A stretch of 64,000 nucleotides of DNA from Gemmatimonadota bacterium (GTDB lineage: Bacteria > Gemmatimonadota > Gemmatimonadetes > Longimicrobiales > Gaopeijiaceae), in contig JAWKQO010000002.1 in NCBI GenBank assembly GCA_041390105.1, positions 186,001 through 250,000 of the forward strand. Direction: 5' to 3'. The notes under the pieces are model-generated. The model saw nothing but the letters and a program-made list of their open reading frames with translations. It did not search any database and was not told the DNA's origin. This document shows positions 54,623-62,107 of the stretch, in pieces. Position numbers and translations under genes: made by a program. The first letter of the stretch is position 1; every line of letters begins with the position of its first letter.

Positions 54623-55699
54623 ATGACCGACACGCCCTTGTTCGAGCCACTGACGCTCCGTGGAATCACGTTCCGCAACCGGGTGTTCGTCTCGCCCATG
54701 TGCCAGTACTCCAGCGTGGCCGGACTGCCGAACGACTGGCACCAGGTGCATCTGGGCAGCCGCGCTGTGGGCGGCGCGGGGCTCGTGCTCGCAGAGGCCA
54801 CGGCCGTGGTCCCTGAGGGCCGGATCTCCACCGCCGACACCGGCCTCTGGAACGACGCTCAGGCTCAGGCGTTTCGCCCCATCACACGGTTCATCCGTGA
54901 GCAGGGCGCTGTGCCCGGCGTTCAACTCGCCCATGCCGGACGCAAGGCATCGACCCAGGTGCCCTGGGTGGGCGTGGGCGCCGTGGAGCCGGCGGACGGC
55001 GGATGGTCACCGGTGGCGCCGAGCGCGGTCCCGTTTGCGACAGGATATCCGCAGCCTCAGGCACTGACGATCGCCGCAATCGACCTTCTGGTGGAACAGT
55101 GGGTCGCGGCCGCACGGCGGGCCCATGACGCCGGCTTCGAGGTCATCGAGCTGCACATGGCACACGGGTACCTGGCGCATCAGTTCCTCTCGCCACTCAG
55201 CAACAAACGCACAGACGAGTACGGCGGCGCGCTGGAGAACCGCATGCGCTTTCCGCTGCAGGTGGCGGCGGCCGTGCGGGCCGAGTGGCCCGAGGACCTT
55301 CCGCTCTTCGTGCGCATCTCTGCGACCGACTGGACGGACGGCGGTTGGGACGTGGAGCAGTCGGTGCGGCTGTGTCGGGAACTCCGCGAGATCGGTGCGG
55401 ATCTCATCGACTGCTCGAGTGGAGGGAACGTGGCCGCTGCGAAGATCCCGGTCGCGCCGGGCTACCAGGTCCCGTTCGCGGAGCGGATCCGAGCCGAAGC
55501 AGGGATTGCGACCGCGGCGGTAGGCCTCATCACCGATCCGGTCCAGGCCAACGACATCGTGGCCGGCGGCCGGGCGGACGCGGTGCTGCTGGCGCGTCAG
55601 CTGTTGCGGGATCCGTACTGGCCGCTGCACGCGGCGCGGGCGTTGGGCGTGGATGTGCCGTGGCCGAATCAGTATCAACGGGCGAAGGTGGCGGGGTAG
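54623..55699 (+). CDS. NADH:flavin oxidoreductase of the old yellow enzyme family (YqjM-like)
   Basis: 358 residues from ATG 54623. FMN-barrel features are clear: SPMCQYSSVAGLPNDWHQVH, VQLAHAGRKAS, LHMAHGYLAHQFLSPLSNKR and DLIDCSSGGN, with TDPVQANDIVAGGRADAVLL near the end. It belongs to the class III/thermophilic-like ene-reductases (Cys in MCQYS tunes FMN). They reduce activated C=C bonds with NADPH. It stands alone between two toxin-antitoxin pairs. Confidence 0.94.
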   Translation: MTDTPLFEPLTLRGITFRNRVFVSPMCQYSSVAGLPNDWHQVHLGSRAVGGAGLVLAEATAVVPEGRISTADTGLWNDAQAQAFRPITRFIREQGAVPGVQLAHAGRKASTQVPWVGVGAVEPADGGWSPVAPSAVPFATGYPQPQALTIAAIDLLVEQWVAAARRAHDAGFEVIELHMAHGYLAHQFLSPLSNKRTDEYGGALENRMRFPLQVAAAVRAEWPEDLPLFVRISATDWTDGGWDVEQSVRLCRELREIGADLIDCSSGGNVAAAKIPVAPGYQVPFAERIRAEAGIATAAVGLITDPVQANDIVAGGRADAVLLARQLLRDPYWPLHAARALGVDVPWPNQYQRAKVAG

Positions 55700-55774
55700 G
55701 TGTTCGGGTCCAAGTAGTCGGGTGAGCCGCAGCGCGTTCAGAGCCCGCTCAACGCTCGACCTGAGTACTCGACC

Positions 55775-56167
55775 TCAGTACGCGACCGCGACCAGATCCG
55801 TCTGGCTGAAATCGTCGCCTTTGAAAAGGAGCGGCTCACCCGTCGCGGCGCACGCTGCGTAGGCGAAGCAGTCGCCGTAGTCGAGCCCCGCCACGTGCCG
55901 TCCCTTGCCGAAGCGCCGGTAGGCGCGCCGTGCCAGCTCGGCGTGGGCGGCGTTCACGTCCAGGGTCACGGCGGCCATCACGTTCAACCAGTGATCGAAG
56001 GCCCACACACCGGGTTCACCCAGCTTGGCCTCGAGGACGATGGACACTTCGACCGTCGTCGCTGCCGAGATCAGACGTACCGAGTCCGCCTCGACTGCGG
56101 CCTCCATCCGAGCGGCCTCCGGCTCGCCCAACAGCATGCAAGTGATGGCCGAGGTGTCGAGCACCAT
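55775..56167 (-). CDS. PIN-domain ribonuclease toxin (VapC type)
   Basis: 130 residues: VLDTSAITCMLLGEPEAARM, AATTVEVSIVLEAKLG, LDYGDCFAYAACAATG and LLFKGDDFSQTDL are the four acidic regions of the domain, in order. It is a close fit to the VapC group that pairs with Rv0623-like antitoxins. The start overlaps the antitoxin stop by one base (TGATG). Confidence 0.92.
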   Translation of the reverse strand: MVLDTSAITCMLLGEPEAARMEAAVEADSVRLISAATTVEVSIVLEAKLGEPGVWAFDHWLNVMAAVTLDVNAAHAELARRAYRRFGKGRHVAGLDYGDCFAYAACAATGEPLLFKGDDFSQTDLVAVAY

Positions 56168-56418
56168 CAGGTCGGCAGCCCTCGGTCGTCGTATCCCAGG
56201 ATCTCTTCCGGAGTGCGCCGGTCCCGCACGGGGAGCTCCGCGACCCGCTCCCGCACCATGCGCAGCTCGTCACGCAGCGGGGGCTGGGCGTACCGGCTCA
56301 CCCTCTGGAGGCGCTCCTCGAGCGCCCGCCGGATGGCCTCGGTCAAAGACTCGCCGGTGCGCTGAGCCAATTCCCGCGCCAGGCGGTCGGTTTCGGGGTC
56401 TTTGATGCTGAGGGCCAT
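56167..56418 (-). CDS. VapB antitoxin, Rv0623-like
   Basis: 83 residues. MALSIKDPETDRLARELAQR followed by TGESLTEAIRRALEERL is the ribbon-helix-helix of the Rv0623-type antitoxins. The end ELPVRDRRTPEEILGYDDRG is the classic toxin-binding tail of this group. Confidence 0.93.
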   Translation of the reverse strand: MALSIKDPETDRLARELAQRTGESLTEAIRRALEERLQRVSRYAQPPLRDELRMVRERVAELPVRDRRTPEEILGYDDRGLPT

Positions 56419-56452
56419 GGCGAAGCGTGGTCGTGAGGGAGTCAGGAAGGAA

Positions 56453-56477
56453 TATAGACTACAAGACGGATTCTATA
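56453..56477 (-). promoter_or_regulatory. Operator of the fourth toxin-antitoxin pair
   Basis: TATAGA (56453-56458) and TCTATA (56472-56477) form an inverted repeat around 13 bases, just upstream of the antitoxin start. On the minus strand TATATT is a plausible -10. Confidence 0.6.
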
Positions 56478-56524
56478 CGACGTACCGTCGAGCCTCAGAG
56501 GTCGGGGCGACCTGCAGCCCACCC

Positions 56525-56938
56525 CTACCGCAGCACCTCGAAAGCTCTCCTCCGCCCCGGCCCCCACCGATAGACTGCGAAGTCATCGTCGAACGAAGCC
56601 GCCCGCTCGAGGCCGAGCCGCTCCATGATGGCGAACGACGTTCGGTCGGCCAGAGAGAAGTCCTGATCCGGGAAGGCTTCTCCGATGCTCCAGGCTGCTT
56701 CCAGATCGGCGGGGCCCACACACTCCAGCGTGGCGACGCCACGTCGGAGCCCACCCCAGAACGCTTCGGCGGCCCGCCGGTGGATGCGCCACCGCAGCAG
56801 CGTGAACGTCTCGAGCAAGACGTGATCAGATGTGATCAGGGGCTCGCCGGAGAGCAGGATCTCCTGAGCTCGGGCGTTGCTCACGTCGGCGGAGTCTGCC
56901 GCCGCGTACCAGACCGAGGTGTCGACAAAGAGACTCAC
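56525..56938 (-). CDS. PIN-domain ribonuclease toxin (VapC type)
   Basis: 137 residues. LFVDTSVWYAAADSADVSNA, ETFTLLRWRIHRRAAEAFW, FSLADRTSFAIMERLGLERA and SFDDDFAVYRWGPGRR are PIN motifs. The start overlaps the antitoxin stop as ATGA. Confidence 0.9.
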   Translation of the reverse strand: MSLFVDTSVWYAAADSADVSNARAQEILLSGEPLITSDHVLLETFTLLRWRIHRRAAEAFWGGLRRGVATLECVGPADLEAAWSIGEAFPDQDFSLADRTSFAIMERLGLERAASFDDDFAVYRWGPGRRRAFEVLR

Positions 56939-57177
56939 CGACCGCGCCGCGAGAACGCCGTGCCCAGCATCGCGTCCTTCGCCCTGGCCACATCGGACTC
57001 GCCGGAGGAGCCCAGGTCGAAGACCGTCCGCGGGTCCGCTCCGGTGCCGGGCCGGGAGAGGTCGTCCGCCACGAGCCGTCGCAGGTACTCCGCCAGGGAG
57101 ATCCCGAGTTGGCGGGCCCTGTCCTGAGCCTTCCTGAGCATCTCTCGGTCGAATGAGATCTGCGTGCGAGTCATCAT
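56935..57177 (-). CDS. Ribbon-helix-helix antitoxin
   Basis: About 80 residues from ATG 57177 or the adjacent ATG 57174. MTRTQISFDREMLRKAQDRA followed by RQLGISLAEYLRRLVADDL is a ribbon-helix-helix. The end (SGESDVARAKDAMLG) binds the toxin in relatives. An upstream frame extends further but lies across the operator. No Shine-Dalgarno is present; the -10-like TATACA sits only about 15-20 bases before the start. Confidence 0.86.
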   Translation of the reverse strand: MMTRTQISFDREMLRKAQDRARQLGISLAEYLRRLVADDLSRPGTGADPRTVFDLGSSGESDVARAKDAMLGTAFSRRGR

Positions 57178-57194
57178 GATGCTTACATCATGAT
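57173..57194 (-). promoter_or_regulatory. Operator of the fifth toxin-antitoxin pair, overlapping the start codons
   Basis: The palindrome ATCATGAT is present at 57173-57180 and again at 57187-57194, a 14-base period. The first copy contains the tandem ATG start codons. TATACA follows directly on the promoter side, so binding would block both transcription and start selection. Confidence 0.62.
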
Positions 57195-57316
57195 GTATAC
57201 CGATGGTGAACTGCAAGTCCGAAGGAGGACGGAGCCGCTTGGAGGTTGGTCAAGGGGAATGGTCGAACGGCCAGGCGGGCGCGGGGATGGCCGGCTAAGC
57301 CTCTCTCGTCCGCCGC

Positions 57317-57511
57317 TCAGCCTCCCGATGCCGACTTCGGCGTCAGGAATCTGCACTCGACGCTTGGTGCCCGCGCCATCCGCCCGTCGAGGGTCGCCAG
57401 GTCGGCGTCGAGGAGCTCGGCCAGGGCGATGTACCAGGCGGCGTACGTCGTGAGGTTCTCTCTCAGGTCCCCCGCTCGGCTCGCCGCGGGGGCATAGGCG
57501 AAGAGATCCAC
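57317..57511 (-). pseudogene. C-terminal remnant of a PIN-domain (VapC) toxin
   Basis: 64 residues. ASRAGDLRENLTTYAAWYIA followed by LAELLDADLATLDGRMARAP is the last third of a VapC toxin of the group that ends with CRFL. The N-terminal Asp and central Glu of the domain are missing and no antitoxin adjoins. It is a decayed sixth module. Confidence 0.75.
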
Positions 57512-57605
57512 GGGAAGGGCCCCCGAGCTCCGCGTGAGCCAACGTGGCGGCTAAGGCAACTGTTGATATGTGATGCGTGATCGCGGGAGGCGTGGGCGGT
57601 AGGGG

Positions 57606-58811
57606 TCAGCTGCGCTGATCCCGCTCCTCGAAGAGTCTCAGATATCGGTCGAAGGCGAACAGCCGGTACTTCTTGCGCCCGGTGGTTTCCCTCAGCATTC
57701 CGATCTCTTCAAGCGCATTGGTGAGCGCGTTCGCGGCCGGCTGAGATAGATCTGTGACGTTGCTGACCCTCTTGACGTTCACGATGGGGTTGCGGAAGAG
57801 ATCGTCGAGAAGGAGGAGTCCTGTACCGGCTCGCCGTCCCAACTTCTGGCTGATCTCTGCGCGAGCTTCCTCGCGCAGGCCGACAATCCGCCGAGCCGTA
57901 TTCGTAGCCTCCTCAGACACGACGGCTACACCCTCCAGGAAGAAGGCAAGCCATCCTTCCCAGTCACCCGCCTCCCGGATGGCTTGCAGTCTATCGTAGT
58001 AGTCCTGTCGGTTTCGTTTGAAGAAGATGGACAGGTAGAGGAGCGGCTCGCTGAGCACGTTCTCGTGCGCGAGGAGGAACGTGATCAAGAGACGCCCGAG
58101 CCTGCCGTTGCCGTCCAGGAACGGGTGGATCGTCTCGAACTGAGCATGGGCGAGACCGACACGGATCAAGATCGGCAGCGGAGAATCGGCGTGGAAGAAG
58201 TTCTCCAGCTCGTGGAGTGCCGACTTCATTGGGTCCAAGGGGGGCGGTACGAAACGGGCGGTGGCCGGGCTCGGACCTCCAATCCAGTTCTGCGACCGCC
58301 TGAACTCGCCAGGCGTCCTGGCCGGTTCACCTCCCCGTACGCCCGTCATCAGTCGCTCGTGGATTTCGCGGATGAGGCGAAGTGAGAGGGGCAGCTCCTC
58401 CACTCGTTCGAGACCGAAACGGAGCGCGTCGATGTAGTTGGAGATCTCGCGGATATCGATTGGCCGCTCGATCTCCTCAGCCTGGGCTTCGTACTCCAGG
58501 AGGTCGACCAGGGACGCCTCTGTTCCCTCGATCTGGCTGGAGAGGACCGCCTCCCGACGGACGTACATGAAGACAAACAGGTCTGGATTCGGGAGGACCT
58601 CTGCGGCGCCGACGAGGCGGCCCAGGGCGAGGGTCGCCCTCTCGAGCAGGTCTGCCAGTGGGCCGAGGTTCAGGTCGGACGGAGGGAACGACGCTGGAAT
58701 GAAGGCGTTGAAGCCCCCCGGCTGCCGCCGAAAGACACCGGCTCGTTCGGATTCTGACTGGACCAAGCGGGACCTCGGGGGAGCGGGAAAGGGGACCGTG
58801 CTGCCCTTCAC
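57606..58811 (-). CDS. Fic family AMP-transferase with inhibitory helix
   Basis: 401 residues from GTG 58811. The Fic motif HPFLDGNGRLGR is at 229-240 with the catalytic His229. The inhibitory motif S-x-x-x-E-G (Ser91, Glu95, Gly96) stands in the N-terminal helix, so this is a self-inhibited class II Fic protein. A C-terminal winged-helix (VKRVSNVTDLSQPAANALTN, IGMLRETTGRKKYRLFAFDR) suggests DNA binding and self-regulation. Class members put AMP on target proteins such as gyrase. A candidate repeat operator lies upstream. Confidence 0.92.
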   Translation of the reverse strand: MKGSTVPFPAPPRSRLVQSESERAGVFRRQPGGFNAFIPASFPPSDLNLGPLADLLERATLALGRLVGAAEVLPNPDLFVFMYVRREAVLSSQIEGTEASLVDLLEYEAQAEEIERPIDIREISNYIDALRFGLERVEELPLSLRLIREIHERLMTGVRGGEPARTPGEFRRSQNWIGGPSPATARFVPPPLDPMKSALHELENFFHADSPLPILIRVGLAHAQFETIHPFLDGNGRLGRLLITFLLAHENVLSEPLLYLSIFFKRNRQDYYDRLQAIREAGDWEGWLAFFLEGVAVVSEEATNTARRIVGLREEARAEISQKLGRRAGTGLLLLDDLFRNPIVNVKRVSNVTDLSQPAANALTNALEEIGMLRETTGRKKYRLFAFDRYLRLFEERDQRS

Positions 58812-58813
58812 AC

Positions 58814-58837
58814 ATAAGAATAGTGTCTAAATCTTAT
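58814..58837 (-). promoter_or_regulatory. Candidate operator and promoter of the Fic gene
   Basis: ATAAGA (58814-58819) and TCTTAT (58832-58837) form an inverted repeat. The word CACATAAG appears at 58811-58818 and again at 58852-58859. On the minus strand TATTCT, inside this interval, is a possible -10 only about 12 bases from the GTG start. Confidence 0.5.
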
Positions 58838-59035
58838 TTGTCGGTAGTCCTCACATAAGGCAAGCTTCTTTGGCTCGAGGCCGGGGACGCCATCTAATCG
58901 CCACTCCGCGAGCTCGGCGGCCAGGTCGGCGGCGGCCTCTTCCAGCTGGGGCCGGTTCTGGAGTAGACGTGCGGGCGGGGTGACCGGCGACCTCCTACCT
59001 TACCCGCCCCGAAGGACCCACGCGGGAGCCCGCCC

Positions 59036-60925
59036 ATTCCCATCCACGTCACCACTCTTGGCGGCCCGTCCATCCAGGCGGACGGCGTCGACCGGTCGGA
59101 CCTGCTCAACCGGGCCCGACCGTGTTCGCTGCTGGCCTATCTGGCAGTGGAGCGCAGCGGCACCCGGGACGGGTTGGCGGGCCTGCTCTGGCCGGAAAGC
59201 CCGCCCAAGAACGCCCGGCATTCCCTGAACCAGGCGCTGCACGAGCTGCGCAAGGAGCTCGGTGAGGAGTGGGTGGACGGGGCACGGGAGGTGGTGCAGG
59301 TCACCCGCTCACTCGAATGCGATGCGGTACGCTTCACCGACGCCGTCGAATCGGGGCGCTACCAGGATGCGTTGGCCGCGTACGGCGGCCCGTTCCTGGG
59401 AGGACTGGTCCCCCAGAGTGCGGAGTTCGAAGGCTGGGTTGAGCGACAGCGTTTGCGCCTGGAACGCCTCCGCAAGAAGGCCTTCCGCGCCCTGGTGGAC
59501 GAACACCGGGTTGCGGACCGCACGGCGGAAGCGTTGGAGACGGCCCGTGCCTGGGTGGACGCCGACCCGCTGGATGACGAGGCCAATCACGCCCTGATCG
59601 AGTTGCTCGCGGAGGCGGGGCGGCGCGCCGATGCGCTCCGGCAGTACGACCGCTTCGCGGACGTGTTGGCCCGCGAGATGGAGCTGACGCCGGTCGATGA
59701 CACCAAGGCGTTGGTCGAAAAGATCCGGGCCGCCGAAGTGGTGGCGAAGGCGGAAGCACCGGCCGGGCGCCCCTCGACGTCGATGGCGCGCCGACCCATG
59801 GGCACCGAGCTGGCCGAGCTGCAGGAGCGCTTCAACGATGCGTTCCAGCTGCTGCGGCTGATCGGTGAGGGCTCCATGTCCACGGTGCACCTGGCCCGGG
59901 AACCGGCACTCAAGCGTTTGGTGGCGCTGAAAGTACTTCGTTCGGATCTGGCGCAGGACACCTCCGCGCTCAAGCGCTTCGAGCGTGAAGCGCAGTCATT
60001 GGCCGGAGTGCTTCACCCCAACATCGTGCCCATCTTCCGGGTCGGCCTGCTCTCGACCGGTCTACCCTATCTGGTGCTGCCCTACCTCCGAGGGGTGAAC
60101 CTGGCGGAGCGCGTGCGAGCGTTGGGGCCTCCCGCACCTGCCGACGTGCGCCGGATGATGCGGGACCTGGCGTCCGCGCTGGCCGCCGCGCACCGGATCA
60201 ACATCGTCCACCGCGACGTCCGCCCCGAGAACATCATGGTGGAAGACGAGACGGGGCGGCCCTGGCTCACCGACTTCGGCATCGCCGCGCTCATCGAGTC
60301 CACCGATCCCCGCGATCGGCTGACGCGCACCGGTGAACAGCTGGGGCAGCCCGGCTACATCAGCCCGGAGCAGATCCACGGCGCCGAAGTGTCCGGACGG
60401 ACGGACGTCTACAGCCTGGGCGTGCTCGGGATCTCGCTGCTCAGCGGTCAGCCCCCTCGTCTGCCGGGTGCGTTGCCTCAGACCATGATCGCGTCCGCCC
60501 ACAGCCGCGATGCGGAGCTGACGGAACTGCTGACGCCATGTCTGGCGGAGAACGCTCGGCACCGTCCCGATGCGGCCACGCTGGTACGGAAGATCGATGC
60601 GCTCACCACCGGCCAGCCGGCGGCGGCGCCCAACGTCTTCCAGGGCCTTCGCGAACGTCGCATGCCGCTGATCGTGGGGAGCGTCTTCGGCGCCAGCGTG
60701 GTGGGGATGGGCATCGTCGACCAGCTCGTGCAGAATGCCTTGCTGCCCCGCGTGGTCTATCCGCTGGGGTTGGTCACTGCCCTGGCCGGTCTACTGGCCG
60801 CCCTGGTGGTATCCTGGTTCCATGGGAAGCCGGGACCACAGCCGGTGCGGGCACCCGAAGTGATGTTGTTGGTGGCGGTGGGGGTGGGGTGGATCCTCTC
60901 GGCCATCGTGCTCCTGACCAGTTGA
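59036..60925 (+). CDS. BTAD transcriptional activator fused to Ser/Thr kinase and membrane anchor
   Basis: About 629 residues. No ATG, GTG or TTG exists between the upstream stop (58964) and GTG 59147, which would delete the conserved N-terminus. ATT 59036, 7 bases after GGGAG, gives IPIHVTTLGGPSIQADGVD, the usual start of this family. The BTAD half has a winged helix (LLAYLAVERSGTRDGLAGLL) and TPR-like helices (SLNQALHELRKELGEEWVDG, ALIELLAEAGRRADALRQYD). The kinase half has LIGEGSMSTVHLAREPALKR, catalytic loop HRDVRPEN (Arg for the usual Lys), DFGIAAL and PGYISPEQIHG. Three C-terminal hydrophobic segments anchor it (VVGMGIVDQLVQNALL, PLGLVTALAGLLAALVVSW, VMLLVAVGVGWILSAIVLL). A membrane-bound sensor-activator is inferred. 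Confidence 0.88.
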   Translation: MPIHVTTLGGPSIQADGVDRSDLLNRARPCSLLAYLAVERSGTRDGLAGLLWPESPPKNARHSLNQALHELRKELGEEWVDGAREVVQVTRSLECDAVRFTDAVESGRYQDALAAYGGPFLGGLVPQSAEFEGWVERQRLRLERLRKKAFRALVDEHRVADRTAEALETARAWVDADPLDDEANHALIELLAEAGRRADALRQYDRFADVLAREMELTPVDDTKALVEKIRAAEVVAKAEAPAGRPSTSMARRPMGTELAELQERFNDAFQLLRLIGEGSMSTVHLAREPALKRLVALKVLRSDLAQDTSALKRFEREAQSLAGVLHPNIVPIFRVGLLSTGLPYLVLPYLRGVNLAERVRALGPPAPADVRRMMRDLASALAAAHRINIVHRDVRPENIMVEDETGRPWLTDFGIAALIESTDPRDRLTRTGEQLGQPGYISPEQIHGAEVSGRTDVYSLGVLGISLLSGQPPRLPGALPQTMIASAHSRDAELTELLTPCLAENARHRPDAATLVRKIDALTTGQPAAAPNVFQGLRERRMPLIVGSVFGASVVGMGIVDQLVQNALLPRVVYPLGLVTALAGLLAALVVSWFHGKPGPQPVRAPEVMLLVAVGVGWILSAIVLLTS

Positions 60926-60931
60926 GCGACA

Positions 60932-60964
60932 ACCGCCCGGCACCCACGCGCGGGTCCGGGCGGT
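60932..60964. terminator. Strong hairpin after the BTAD-kinase gene
   Basis: ACCGCCCGG (60932-60940) pairs perfectly with CCGGGCGGT (60956-60964), 6 bases after the kinase stop. There is no T-tract, so it may act as a pause or as a two-way terminator with the next hairpin. Confidence 0.55.
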
Positions 60965-60983
60965 TCGCGGCACCAGCTGGAAG

Positions 60984-61014
60984 GGGCGCCCGCACCGGGA
61001 GGGTACGGGCGCCC
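60984..61014. terminator. Second hairpin between convergent genes
   Basis: GGGCGCCCG (60984-60992) pairs with CGGGCGCCC (61006-61014), 6 bases before the stop of the minus-strand gene. Together with the hairpin at 60932-60964 it separates two convergent genes. Confidence 0.5.
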
Positions 61015-61020
61015 GCCCGG

Positions 61021-61467
61021 TCAGCATCGGCCGATCCACTCGATGGCCAGCCGGTCGTCGATTCCCCCACGGTCGCCGCCCCCCACTCTGCAGGGATGGA
61101 TGGTATCGGCGAGCCGCGGCTCACTCGCGATCGCCGTCTCCGGCTCTGCGAGTGCAACCGGATCGGTGCAGGCCAGGAATCCAGGCGTCGCCAGGACCAG
61201 CGCCAAGGCCTTCCAGTAGCCCCGCATCTTCCTCGCTCCCTGCAGCGTGGCCAGCCTCCCCGAACGTGCCCGTCGCCGGAGCCTCAGCCGAGTGACGGCG
61301 AACAGGAACGAGGCGCCCAGCAATTCGCCGTTCCCCGCATCCACCACCGGCTTCATCAGGAAGATCACCGTCAGGCCGAACAGCACACCGGCGCCGGCGC
61401 CGCCAAGGGCAGGAAGGATCCACTCTCGATGGAAGCGGCGTGCGCGTCTCTTCAGATGGGTGCTCAT
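61021..61467 (-). CDS. Small membrane protein read through into a lipoprotein-like segment
   Basis: 148 residues from ATG 61467, with GAGGA 8 bases upstream. Residues 1-80 are a small membrane protein with two helices (LPALGGAGAGVLFGLTVIFL and LLGASFLFAV). No stop follows. Residue 81 is an ATG (61227) with GAGGAAG before it, opening MRGYWKALALVLATPGFLAC, a complete lipoprotein signal. So there are either two genes without a stop codon between them, a fusion, or a nested start. The last 50 residues carry a Gly/Asp-rich end. Functions are unknown. Confidence 0.6.
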   Translation of the reverse strand: MSTHLKRRARRFHREWILPALGGAGAGVLFGLTVIFLMKPVVDAGNGELLGASFLFAVTRLRLRRRARSGRLATLQGARKMRGYWKALALVLATPGFLACTDPVALAEPETAIASEPRLADTIHPCRVGGGDRGGIDDRLAIEWIGRC

Positions 61468-61525
61468 GGGTTCGTTCCTCGCAAGAAGTGTGATCGTCGA
61501 TCGTTCGGTTGATGTGTGCTCTGCC

Positions 61526-61774
61526 TCAGTCGTGCAGTCCCTTCTCGACGTAGGGCATCCACTGCTCGAAGTCGTCGATCTCGATGTGCACACGGGCGTC
61601 GTTGTTCTCGTTGACCATCTCGCCCCGGCTGACTCCCGCCTGCTCACCGAGCCTCGGCCCCACGGGGTCGGTGCAACCGCCCAGGCCCAGGGCCAGGCCG
61701 GCGATGGACAGGAGGGCCAACGACGCGTGTGCGTGATGGGTGCTGCTACGGGGGTGCTTGCTGCGGCTCGACAT
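61526..61774 (-). CDS. Small lipoprotein
   Basis: 82 residues from ATG 61774, with GGAGAG 3 bases upstream. Lipobox LGLGGC. Short acidic mature end (EIDDFEQWMPYVEKGLHD). Both this protein and the segment encoded at 61021-61227 carry the mark CTDPV after the lipidated cysteine, suggesting they are related. It probably shares a transcript with the next gene 58 bases downstream. Confidence 0.68.
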   Translation of the reverse strand: MSSRSKHPRSSTHHAHASLALLSIAGLALGLGGCTDPVGPRLGEQAGVSRGEMVNENNDARVHIEIDDFEQWMPYVEKGLHD

Positions 61775-61850
61775 CGTCTCTCCTCGACCCGATCGGGTCC
61801 GCTCCGCGGGGTCGGTCCAACGCCAACCCGCTGCGTGTGGAAGGAGGATC

Positions 61851-61893
61851 GGGGGGAGGGCTCAAGGGGGGGTCAGGGGTGGGTCAGGGGGGG
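61851..61893 (+). promoter_or_regulatory. G-quadruplex-like tract
   Basis: On the plus strand G-runs of 6, 3, 7, 4, 3 and 7 are separated by loops of one to five bases, at 61851-61893. This is more than the four runs of three needed to fold a quadruplex. It lies in the 333-base gap between two divergent genes, 77 bases from the start of the small lipoprotein. Confidence 0.62.
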
Positions 61894-62107
61894 CGCGAGC
61901 GTCCGAAGCACAGGCCGATCGACCCAGCGGCGGGGTGTGCAAATCGTTTTCCGACAGCGCTTTGACTTCGGTTGATCCAACGCAGGCGTCGGGGTCTGGT
62001 CCGCGAATCGAGCGACTGTGTCCCTCTAGAGGTCAGCATCCACCGCGGCCGGACCCTCGGCCGCCTCGAGCAGGTCAGGGGGGACGACCGAGACCCGGAG
62101 GTACACG

